From Actinomycetospora sp. NBRC 106375 (GTDB lineage: Bacteria; Actinomycetota; Actinomycetes; Mycobacteriales; Pseudonocardiaceae): a stretch of 64,000 nt of DNA. The translations under genes and the position numbers were made by a program. Shown one piece after another: positions 45,845-53,256 of the stretch. Below the pieces are notes generated by a model. That model saw nothing but the letters and a program-made list of their open reading frames with translations, ran no database searches and was not told the origin of the DNA. Location: the NCBI RefSeq assembly GCF_030269665.1, contig NZ_BSTS01000008.1, forward strand, positions 1 to 64,000, given 5' to 3'. Every line of letters begins with the position of its first letter. The first letter of the stretch is position 1.

Positions 45845-48016
45845 TCAGTTGATGCCGTCGTCGCCGCGCTGGCTCGCGGGCGGCGGGGTCCACCGGTCGG
45901 CTCCCGCGAACGGGCTCTCGGGCAGCGGCGGGACGACGACGTCGGTGCGGTCGGCCGGGCCGACGAGCACGGAGGCGGCCTGGAAGAGCGGGATCGTCGG
46001 CAGCGAGCTCCACAGCGCGGGCTCGGCGAGCGCGAGGGCGGTGTCCGGCGAGACCGTCCCCGCCGACGCGGCGTCGAGCAGCGACTGCAGGGCGGGGTCG
46101 CAGAACCCGGTGGGCGTCAGCGCCTCCGAGGCCTGGGGCTCGGTGAGCTCCTCGGTGATCTCGGCGAGCTCGTCGGCGTCGGGCGCCGAGCCGGCCGTCG
46201 TCGCGCCCGGCGCGACGGTCGACGTCGGGGCGGCCCCGGTGGCCGAGGCGGCCGGGGCCGCGCTCGTCGGCGCCGAGGTGCTCGTGGGCGCGGCCGGCGT
46301 GCTCGGCGCGGTCGACGTCGCCCCCGGGGTGGCCGCGGGCGTGAGGTCGGAGGCCGCGACGTCGGAGGCCGGGTCGGACAGGGTGCGCCCGGAGGTGGAC
46401 GGCGCGCGCCCGCCGGGGCAGCCGACCACCGACGCCAGGTCGGTGATCGGGTCGGTCCCGACGGGCAGCGCCTCGAGCGCGATGTCGGCGACGGCGAGGT
46501 CGGAGGCCGAGTCCGGGGTCGGCGGCACGGTCGTGGTGGTCGTGCTCGGCCCGGCCGACGTGCTCGAGGCGCCGGCCGGCAGCGGGGTGGGTGTGCCCGT
46601 CGGGGTCCTGGCCGGCGTGGGCGAGCCCGGGGTCGGCACCGGGGTCGGCTGGGCCGGTGTGCCCGTCGACGTCGTGGAGGCGGGGCCGCGTCCGGGCAGG
46701 AACCCCGCGTCGCCCCCGTCGGCGACCACCACCGCCGCGATACCGGCGGCGCGCAGCTGCGTGGAGAGGGTGCCGAGCAGCCGCCCGTACGGCGCGACCT
46801 GGGGCGGCGCGGCCAGGCGCAGCACCAGCGGCTGTCCCGCGCGGGCCCAGATGCCGTCCTCGCCGCGGGTGTAGCCGGCGTCGGTGAGCAGCCGCGCGGC
46901 CTCGTCGAGGTCGCGCCGCGCCGCCGGCGAGTCGGCGGGCAGGGTCGACCGGTAGCCCGCCTGGGACGGGGCCCGCGCGAACGCGTCCGCGGGCAGGTCG
47001 GCGCTCGGCCCCCCGTCGGTGCCCACGGAGCGCAGGGCCGTGCGGTCGATCGACGCAGCCACGGCGCGCCGCACCCGCAGGTCGGCGAGCGGGCCGTCGT
47101 CGCTGCGCAGCGCCAGCTGCACGAGCGCGGGCTCGGGCAGGGGACGCACGGTCAGCCCCGGACCGGTGGCGGCCAGCGCGGCGAGGTCGTCGCCGGTGGC
47201 GCGGAACTGGGTCGCCTGGACGTCGCCCGAGCGCACGCGGTCGATCAGCGACGTCGCCTCGGCGGCCTGGAAGACGACCTCGTCGGGGACCCCGGGCGTC
47301 CCCCAGTAGCGGTCGTTGCGGGCCAGCGTCACCTGGCCGCGGATACGGTCGACGACGCGCACCTGGTACGGCCCCGCCGACACCGGGATGCTGTCGGTCA
47401 GCCCGCCGCCCCACGACCCGGGCGCGTCCTTGAGCAGGTGCGCCGGCAGCAGGTGGTCGAAGAGCGTCTGCCAGGCCGGGAAGGGCCGGTCGAACACCAC
47501 GTCGACGGCCTTGCCGCCGGCCCGGGAGCGCACGTCGCTGACCGCCCGGTACCCGGCCGCGCCGACGGTGCCGGGCTGGCTGCGCATCTGCTGCCACAGG
47601 TAGACGAAGTCCTCGGCGGCGACCGGGGCGTTGTCCGACCACGTCGCCGCCGGGGCGATCTCGTAGGACACCGTGAACGGCTGGGTCGCGGTGACGCGCG
47701 CGGACGTCACGACGGAGGTGTCGAGCCGCGGCTCGCCGTCGGGCCCGGGGCGGAACGCCGAGGGCAGCACCAGCGCGGCCATCCCGCGGGAGACGGGGGT
47801 GTCGTCGGCGACGCGATGGGGGTTGAAGCCCACCCCGAGATCGTCGACGCCGAGACGGAGCTCGGTCGGGTCCGGCTCGAGCTGCGGCGTCGGCGCGGGC
47901 GCCGGGGAGGGGACCTGCCCGACGACCGGCGGCGGCGCGCCGGAGCAGGCCGCCAGGACCGCGAGGGCGAGCAGGAGGGCGGGGAGGACTCCGACGGCAC
48001 GTCGGGGACCAGTCAC
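45845..48016 (-). CDS. lpqW: LpqW-type lipoprotein (substrate-binding-protein fold with Thr/Ser/Pro-rich insertions)
   Basis: 723 residues from a GTG at 48016, which gives a normal lipoprotein signal (LLLALAVLAAC, Cys about 24); a start at 48106 would give a long basic leader. The SBP_bac_5 fold (VDDLGVGFNPHRVADDTPVS, LARNDRYWGTPGVPDEVVFQ) is interrupted by two low-complexity insertions (about 442-503 and 545-610), both rich in Thr, Ser, Pro and Ala. In mycobacteria LpqW (Rv1166) controls the balance of PIM and LM/LAM synthesis rather than transport. The link is from the family and position; the insertions are not in the Mtb protein as far as I recall. Confidence 0.82.
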   Translation of the reverse strand: MTGPRRAVGVLPALLLALAVLAACSGAPPPVVGQVPSPAPAPTPQLEPDPTELRLGVDDLGVGFNPHRVADDTPVSRGMAALVLPSAFRPGPDGEPRLDTSVVTSARVTATQPFTVSYEIAPAATWSDNAPVAAEDFVYLWQQMRSQPGTVGAAGYRAVSDVRSRAGGKAVDVVFDRPFPAWQTLFDHLLPAHLLKDAPGSWGGGLTDSIPVSAGPYQVRVVDRIRGQVTLARNDRYWGTPGVPDEVVFQAAEATSLIDRVRSGDVQATQFRATGDDLAALAATGPGLTVRPLPEPALVQLALRSDDGPLADLRVRRAVAASIDRTALRSVGTDGGPSADLPADAFARAPSQAGYRSTLPADSPAARRDLDEAARLLTDAGYTRGEDGIWARAGQPLVLRLAAPPQVAPYGRLLGTLSTQLRAAGIAAVVVADGGDAGFLPGRGPASTTSTGTPAQPTPVPTPGSPTPARTPTGTPTPLPAGASSTSAGPSTTTTTVPPTPDSASDLAVADIALEALPVGTDPITDLASVVGCPGGRAPSTSGRTLSDPASDVAASDLTPAATPGATSTAPSTPAAPTSTSAPTSAAPAASATGAAPTSTVAPGATTAGSAPDADELAEITEELTEPQASEALTPTGFCDPALQSLLDAASAGTVSPDTALALAEPALWSSLPTIPLFQAASVLVGPADRTDVVVPPLPESPFAGADRWTPPPASQRGDDGIN

Positions 48017-48178
48017 GCCTTCGTCCCGGCCTCTCTTCCTCGGGGGACCGCCCTGGGCATCCGACACCGGCGCGTCCTGCGTGACCCGCCGGTCCGGCGA
48101 ACTCATCGTGGCACGGTGCGCGTCGCACCAGGTCGACGGGTCTGGTCCCGGGGCCCCGTCAGAGGTTAGCCTCACCTC

Positions 48179-48445
48179 ATGGGCAAGGGAGCCAAGAAGG
48201 ACAAGGAGGCCGCCTCCTCGAAGGCCACCAAGTCCTCCAAGGGCACGAAGGTCCCCCTGCACCTGGCCCACTACGCGCACGCCGCCACGCTCACCGGCGC
48301 CAAGAAGATCAAGAAGAAGTGCTGCCGGTCGACGCCCCGCTGCAAGGGCTGCCCGGTGGTGCTCATGCGCGCCGCGCGCCTGCAGGAGTCCGGCGTGGAG
48401 GGCAAGGACCTCAAGAAGGCGCTGAAGAAGGCCCGCGCCGCCTGA
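48179..48445 (+). CDS. Small Lys-rich protein with CC-x4-RCKGCP motif
   Basis: 88 residues, very basic. The first 30 residues are Lys/Ala/Ser-rich, followed by LHLAHYAHAATLTGAKKIKK and the cysteine cluster KKCCRSTPRCKGCPVVLMRA. The Cys pattern could bind zinc or a cluster. I know this pattern from other actinobacterial proteins of unknown function. Its 3' end overlaps the mutT gene on the other strand by 35 nt. Function not assigned. Confidence 0.75.
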   Translation: MGKGAKKDKEAASSKATKSSKGTKVPLHLAHYAHAATLTGAKKIKKKCCRSTPRCKGCPVVLMRAARLQESGVEGKDLKKALKKARAA

Positions 48446-48821
48446 GCAGCGTCGCGAGGGCGGGCAGGACCTCGCGGTCGGTGTCGAGCCAGTCGAGGCC
48501 GTCGAGCTCGTCGGGACCCACCCACCGCAGGGCGTCGTGCTCGAGCGCGGTCGGCTCCCCCTCGGCCCGGCACACCCGGATCCGCAGGACCTTCTCCCCC
48601 GGCAGCGCCACCTCCGGCCCGAGGCGTTCGCCGACGCCCACGTCGGCGAGCGCCAGTTCCTCGCGCAGCTCGCGGGCGAGCGCCGTCGCCTCGTCCTCGC
48701 CCGGCTCCACCGCGCCGCCCGGCAGCTCCCACCGGCCGGCGGCCGCCGCGGGGCGCGTGCGGCGCGCCGCGAGGACCCGGCCGTCGCGCACCACAGCGGC
48801 CCCGACCACCACACCGGTCAT
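48411..48821 (-). CDS. NUDIX hydrolase (MutT2 type)
   Basis: 136 residues. The NUDIX box is complete (GGAVEPGEDEATALARELRE with EE following). Predicted to hydrolyse oxidised nucleotides such as 8-oxo-dGTP or 5-methyl-CTP-type substrates. It is head-to-head with the pterin dehydratase gene; the same pair (Rv1159A/Rv1160 mutT2) is found in M. tuberculosis. Confidence 0.9.
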   Translation of the reverse strand: MTGVVVGAAVVRDGRVLAARRTRPAAAAGRWELPGGAVEPGEDEATALARELREELALADVGVGERLGPEVALPGEKVLRIRVCRAEGEPTALEHDALRWVGPDELDGLDWLDTDREVLPALATLLRRRGPSSAPS

Positions 48822-48864
48822 GCTGAGCAGTGTGGGTCATCGGCGCGCGTGTCAGGATGCGGCC

Positions 48865-49167
48865 ATGGCTGAACTCCTGGACGAGAGCGCGATCGCCGAG
48901 GCCCTGGAGAAGCTGCCCGGCTGGCAGCGGGAGGACGACGCCACCATCGTCCGCTTCGCGAAACTGCCGAGCTTCCCCGAGGCCGTCGCGGCGGTCGACG
49001 AGGTCGCCGAGCTGGCCGAGGCCGACAACCACCACCCGGACATGGACATCCGGTACAACAGCCTGAAGTTCAAGCTGTCGACGCACTCCGAGGGCGGCCT
49101 CACCGCCAAGGACACCGACCTCGCCGCGAAGATCTCGGGGGTCCTCGACCGCCGCGGCGCTTCCTGA
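48865..49167 (+). CDS. phhB: Pterin-4a-carbinolamine dehydratase
   Basis: 100 residues, normal length. The family signature H-H-P-x5-Y is seen in ADNHHPDMDIRYNSLKFKLS, with the second His in STHSEGGLT. It recycles the 4a-hydroxy-tetrahydropterin made by aromatic amino-acid hydroxylases. Start is the ATG at 48865. The next gene (MFS) starts inside its stop if the CTG start is used. Confidence 0.9.
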   Translation: MAELLDESAIAEALEKLPGWQREDDATIVRFAKLPSFPEAVAAVDEVAELAEADNHHPDMDIRYNSLKFKLSTHSEGGLTAKDTDLAAKISGVLDRRGAS

Positions 49168-50354
49168 CCGGCGGCCGGGCCCCGGAGCCGCTCTGGACCG
49201 TCCCGTTCGTCGCGGTCCTCGCCGCGACCGTGCTCGCCTTCGGCGGCTACGCCCTGCTGCTGCCGGTGGTCCCGGTGCACGCGGCGGCCGGCGGCGCATC
49301 CCCCGCCGCGGCGGGCGCCACGACCGGTGTCTTCATGGCAGCGACGGTCGCCGCCCAGCTCACCGTCCCCGCCGTGCTGCGACGCGTCGGCGCGCGGACC
49401 GCGCTGGTCGTCGGCGTGCTGGCGCTCGGGGTACCCGCGGCGCTGCTCGTCGCGACCGCCGCGCTGCCGGTGCTGGTCGGTGTCGCGGTCGTCCGGGGCT
49501 TCGGCTTCGGGCTGGTGACGGTGACGGGCGCGGCCGTCGTCGCCGACCTCGCCCCGCCCGCACGGCGCGGGCGCGCCGTCGGGCTCTACGGCCTCGCCGT
49601 CGGGCTCCCCCAGCTCGCCCTGCTCAGCGGCGGGGTGTGGGCGTATGCGGCGCTCGGACCGGTCGTGGTGATGCTCGCGGGCGCCGTGCTGCCGGTGGTC
49701 GCGGCCCTCGTGTGCGTGCGGCTGCCGGCACGGACCGCGCCGCCGGCCGCCCCCGCCCCCGGGCGCGCCCTCCCCCTGTCCGTCGTGACCGGGCCGTGGA
49801 CGGCGATGGTCGTCTCGGCGGCCGCCGCCGGTGGCGTGATCACGGTGCTGCCGCTGTGGACACCCGGCACCGGGGACCCGGCGGGCCTCGCCGGCGGGAC
49901 CGCCACCGCGGCGATCGCGCTCGCCGTCCTCACCGCGGGCCAGCTCGCCGGGCGGAGCCTGACCGGCGAGCTGGCGGACCGCCCCGGGGCACGCCGGACG
50001 CCTGTCGTGACCCTGCTCGGGCTGGCCGCCGTGGCCGCCGGCGCCGCGGTCGTGGCCCTCGGGGGCACGGCCGTCGCCGCCCTCGTGCTCGCCGGGGCCG
50101 CCCTCGTCGGCCTCGGGTTCGGCGCGGTGCAGAGCGACACGCTCGTCGACCTCTTCGCCCGTGCCGGGCCCGCGCACTCCGGCGCGGCCAGCACCTGGTG
50201 GAACACCGCCTACGACGCCGGCACCGGCCTCGGGGCCGCGACGCTCTCCGCGATCCTCGGCGCCGCGGGCGCGCCGGAGGCCTTCCTCGTCGCCGCCCTC
50301 GCCTGCGTGCTCGTCGCGCCGATCGCGCCGGCCCTGGCGCGTCGCCGGGCCTGA
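49164..50354 (+). CDS. MFS transporter, probable CTG start
   Basis: Twelve membrane segments are expected in 396 residues; the C-terminal half has the MFS duplication (VLTAGQLAGRSLTGELADRP). The first ATG/GTG is at 49230, but the first membrane helix begins upstream, in EPLWTVPFVAVLAATVLAF. The only start upstream without a stop is CTG at 49164, overlapping the TGA of phhB as CTGA and giving an N-terminus MTGGRAPEPLWTV of normal shape. Drug-export type; substrate unknown. Confidence 0.82.
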   Translation: MTGGRAPEPLWTVPFVAVLAATVLAFGGYALLLPVVPVHAAAGGASPAAAGATTGVFMAATVAAQLTVPAVLRRVGARTALVVGVLALGVPAALLVATAALPVLVGVAVVRGFGFGLVTVTGAAVVADLAPPARRGRAVGLYGLAVGLPQLALLSGGVWAYAALGPVVVMLAGAVLPVVAALVCVRLPARTAPPAAPAPGRALPLSVVTGPWTAMVVSAAAAGGVITVLPLWTPGTGDPAGLAGGTATAAIALAVLTAGQLAGRSLTGELADRPGARRTPVVTLLGLAAVAAGAAVVALGGTAVAALVLAGAALVGLGFGAVQSDTLVDLFARAGPAHSGAASTWWNTAYDAGTGLGAATLSAILGAAGAPEAFLVAALACVLVAPIAPALARRRA

Positions 50355-50720
50355 GCGTCCCGGGCCGGACGCCGCCGGCCAGCTCTGCCGCGAGGGGCAC
50401 GGTCCGCATGATCAGCGGGCCCAGCGGCCTGCCGAACGTGCCGGTCGCGTCGACCACGAGTCCCGGAGACCAAGCGCCCCGTGCCCCGCGGTCCGAGCGG
50501 AGCCCGCGGCCGGGGACGGCGGTGCGTCCGAACGGTCCCGGTGATCGCCCGTCCGGACGCTGACGATCTCCACGGGTCGATGGCGCGCGTCCTCGCGGGT
50601 GATCTCGCGCCGCGTTCGGGCGAGACGGCGTTCCGGCAGGTCACGAGGGTGGTGTCGCCTGCGATGTCCGCCTGTGCCCGACCCGTCACGTTTCCGGGTC
50701 CCGCGGTGACGGAGGCCGGC
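50355..50720. other. Gene-free stretch between the MFS transporter and the secreted protein
   Basis: No gene is supported in these 366 bases. The leftward frame from a GTG at 50457 reads a protein-like peptide (ATGTFGRPLGPLIMRTVPLA) that could be a relic of a small-domain protein, but it has no start context or conserved domain I recognise. The end of the stretch includes the ribosome site (GGAGG) of the next gene. Confidence 0.5.
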
Positions 50721-51302
50721 GTGGTCAAGAAGCTGCTGCTCGCGGCGCTGTTCGGTGCCGTGGTCATGCTGGGGTCGGCGCAGGCCGGCTACCTGACGCC
50801 GGCGACGCCGCCGCAGACGGCGGACCCGGGCGCCGCGCCGGCGCTGTCGACGTCGGCGACGCCCGCGGGTCCGGTGCCCGGTGGCCCCGGAGCGCCGGCG
50901 GTCCCGGCCGGACCGGGTGTGCCGGCCGTCCCCGGTGCGCCCGGTGGTCCGGTGGCGGTGGCGACCGCCGGGAACGCGACCCCGGACCCGACGGGACGCG
51001 CGTCGTCGGGCGGCACCTCGCGCTCCGGAGGGTCGTCGGGGTCGGGCGGGTCGGGGCGCTCGAGCGGCTCCGGGGGGTCCGTGGGCTCGGGTGGCACAGG
51101 AGGCTCCTCCGGGCACGAGTCGTCGGGTGGCTCGTCGGGTGGCTCGTCGGGCGGCTCGTCGGGGGGCTCGTCGGGTGGCTCGGGGTCGTCCGGCGGCTCC
51201 TCGGGAAGCTCGTCCGGCGGGTCCTCGGGCGGTTCGGGCGGGATCGGCGTCGACGCGTGCGCGCTGCGAGCCGTCTGCGTCGACGTCGGGCTCGGACGCT
51301 GA
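50721..51302 (+). CDS. Secreted Gly/Ser/Pro-rich protein with C-terminal Cys pair
   Basis: 193 residues from a GTG at 50721 (GGAGG five bases before). A signal peptide (MVKKLLLAALFGAVVMLGSAQA) is followed by Pro/Ala/Gly-rich sequence and then a Ser/Gly stretch of about 80 residues, including five exact-type SSGG units. The protein ends in a structured-looking tail, GVDACALRAVCVDVGLGR, with two Cys six residues apart that could form a disulfide. No domain is recognised. It may be a cell-surface or secreted peptide carrier. Stands alone. Confidence 0.7.
   Translation: MVKKLLLAALFGAVVMLGSAQAGYLTPATPPQTADPGAAPALSTSATPAGPVPGGPGAPAVPAGPGVPAVPGAPGGPVAVATAGNATPDPTGRASSGGTSRSGGSSGSGGSGRSSGSGGSVGSGGTGGSSGHESSGGSSGGSSGGSSGGSSGGSGSSGGSSGSSSGGSSGGSGGIGVDACALRAVCVDVGLGR
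51120..51179. repeat. Five 12-bp in-frame repeats encoding SSGG
   Basis: Five units of TCGTCGGG(T/C/G)GGC in a row. Each gives Ser-Ser-Gly-Gly at about residues 134-153 of the secreted protein. Same unit length as the repeats in htrA and the aminopeptidase gene. Confidence 0.85.
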
Positions 51303-51335
51303 CCTCCGGCGGGCGCCCCGGGCGGATCCCACCGC

Positions 51336-51397
51336 GATCGCGATCTCGGTGACGTCCGCACTCACATCCGACAGGGTTCGTCACCGAGTTCGCGATC
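51336..51397. repeat. Inverted repeat next to dyad repeat A
   Basis: Two 19-bp arms (51336-51354 and 51379-51397) are reverse complements at 18 of 19 positions, with 24 nt between. The right arm is the same motif seen at 135-153. It lies directly after the secreted-protein gene. Confidence 0.75.
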
Positions 51398-51405
51398 ATG
51401 ACCGA

Positions 51406-51472
51406 CCCGGCGTGTCGCGCAGCGAGGATGTGGCGATCCTGGCGTCAGACGCCAGGAAAGCCGCATCGCTCG
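51406..51472. repeat. Dyad repeat family A, copy 2
   Basis: 67 bp, nearly identical to 187-254. The central 9-bp stem (TCCTGGCGT at 51437-51445 and its complement at 51449-51457) has the loop CAG. It lies between two convergent genes (secreted protein and the 51508-52122 gene), consistent with a bidirectional terminator or a mobile palindrome. Confidence 0.8.
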
Positions 51473-51507
51473 CACACCGGGGCGCGCACCCCGGCCACGC
51501 GGAGGGG

Positions 51508-52122
51508 TCAGACGCGGGTGGGTTCGACGACGAGCGGGGTCGCCTCCGCGCGGTGGGCGCGCTCGGCGTCGCGGACCGCGGCGATGGTGTCGTCGAGGAG
51601 CCCGATGAGCATCCGGTCGCGCGCGTCGGCGTCGAGATCGGCCACGCGGGCGGCCACGAGCAGGTGGGCGCAGGCGTGGTTGACGGGCCCGACGTGCAGC
51701 AGCGTCGCGAGCCGTCCGCCGTTCCCGTTCTCGCCACGTCCCGGACGGCGCGGGGCGACCGACGCCCGCCGCTCGAGGCGGCGTTGCAGCCGCGGGAAGA
51801 AGCGGTTGCCGGGGTCGACGGCCAGGCCGGCCCTGGCGATCGTCGCGAGCACGATCGGGCGGACCTCCACGCCGGCCTCGCGGCCGAGCCCGATCAGGGT
51901 CACCGCGCGGGTGGCGAGCTGCTGGCGGGAGGTCGACGACACCGCGTCGTTGACCTGCCAGGCGACCGCCGCGAGCGCCGGATGAGTACAGCTCGGACGG
52001 TCGGTGAAGCGTTCACCGGCGAGCACGGAGACGTACTCCATGAGGCAGCTGCCGGCCTCGGCATCGCGGTGCGCGCCGGCCTCGAGCACCGGCAGGCCCT
52101 CCGGAGGGCGGGTCGACGTCAT
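51508..52122 (-). CDS. Conserved actinobacterial protein, function unknown
   Basis: 204 residues, soluble. A conserved block SCLMEYVSVLAGERFTDRPS followed by CTHPALAAVAWQVND near residue 25-60 contains two Cys and a His that could bind metal. The rest is helical and Ala/Arg-rich. I know this block from hypothetical proteins in several actinobacteria; no function is established. AAGGGGG before the ATG supports the start. Confidence 0.7.
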   Translation of the reverse strand: MTSTRPPEGLPVLEAGAHRDAEAGSCLMEYVSVLAGERFTDRPSCTHPALAAVAWQVNDAVSSTSRQQLATRAVTLIGLGREAGVEVRPIVLATIARAGLAVDPGNRFFPRLQRRLERRASVAPRRPGRGENGNGGRLATLLHVGPVNHACAHLLVAARVADLDADARDRMLIGLLDDTIAAVRDAERAHRAEATPLVVEPTRV

Positions 52123-52326
52123 GGGAAGCCCCCTTCCCCGGCCCCGGGCTCTCTCGCCCGGTCGGATGCCCTACCGTAGACCGATTCCGGCCCGAGAACA
52201 GGGGGTCCGGTCGAGGGAATCGCGAGCGACGGGGCCGCCCGGGGGCGATCACTGCTCCGAATCGATCAACCCGCGACGATCAGACGCGGTGGATCACCGC
52301 GAGATCGGGTCGGGACGGGCCCGCGG

Positions 52327-53037
52327 TCAGCGCTCGGAGGAGATGACGGTCGTCGCGGTGAGCGCCGCGAGGACGGCGCCGACCGTCGGCGAGACCAGCC
52401 GGCGGATGTCCTGGGCGACCCCGAGCGACACGTGCCGCCCGTCGGCGACGGCCCGCGCGCGCCGGGTCGACCCGGTGACGTCGACCGGGCTCAGGCTGCG
52501 CACCCGGCGACCGAAGTGGAGCAGCACGATGAGCATCGCGACCGCCTCGTCCGGGTCCTCCTCGCCGTCGAGGGCGGCGCGGACCGCGGCCCGGTCGTGG
52601 TGCAGCGCGTCCACCTCGTGCACCCGCAGCGCCGACCCGAACACCGGCATGGCGACGTAGCCGAACACGCGGCGCGGCTCGCGGGCGGCCAGGCCGCGCT
52701 CGACGAGGCGGTCCATCGTGCGGCGGATCATCTGGGCGCCGCGCTGGCCGGTGACGGCGTGCTGCAGGTCGGACTTGGCGCCACCGTGGCCGAGGAGACC
52801 GTCGGCGACCCAGGCGAGCAACGGGTCGGTGGGCTCGACGGGGCCGCGCCGGTACGCGGCGCCCGCGTCGAGCAGCGAGGCGTCGAGCAGGAGCTCCACC
52901 ATCGCGGCCGCGACGAGCAGGCCGGCCGGCTCGGTGAGGGTCGACAGGGGGCGGGCCTCGTCGTCGCCGAGGACCCAGGCCACCCGCTCGGGCAGCGTCA
53001 GATCCGCGGTCCGGGACGACCACCGCTCCGAGCGCAC
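52327..53037 (-). CDS. GOLPH3/GPP34-family protein
   Basis: 236 residues. The helical pattern (GLLVAAAMVELLLDASLL, TMDRLVERGLAAREPRRVFG) resembles the GPP34/GOLPH3 family, which binds phosphoinositides in eukaryotes and is unexplained in actinobacteria. No membrane segment. It stands alone, with 200-bp gaps on both sides. Confidence 0.65.
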   Translation of the reverse strand: MRSERWSSRTADLTLPERVAWVLGDDEARPLSTLTEPAGLLVAAAMVELLLDASLLDAGAAYRRGPVEPTDPLLAWVADGLLGHGGAKSDLQHAVTGQRGAQMIRRTMDRLVERGLAAREPRRVFGYVAMPVFGSALRVHEVDALHHDRAAVRAALDGEEDPDEAVAMLIVLLHFGRRVRSLSPVDVTGSTRRARAVADGRHVSLGVAQDIRRLVSPTVGAVLAALTATTVISSER

Positions 53038-53256
53038 GGAGACAGACTAGGCACGATCGTCCCCCACCCGAGCGAGCAGTCCCCGGGCGGCGGCACACGG
53101 CGTCGAGCGGTGCGTCCGCGCGGGTGATCGAGCGCGGCCGACCGGCCCGTGGTCCCGTCGCCGCGCGTGAGCCCACGCTCGTCCGGGCCCGGCCGACCGC
53201 TGCGCGTCGCGCGCGGACGTCGTCACTGTCGGGCGCACCGGGCAGACTGCCCACCC

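Noticed and set aside
50355-50457. Leftward frame with ATGTFGRPLGPLIMRTVPLA
   Set aside because: It could be the end of an SRPBCC-type protein, but the frame then overlaps the MFS gene and no start or full domain can be shown.
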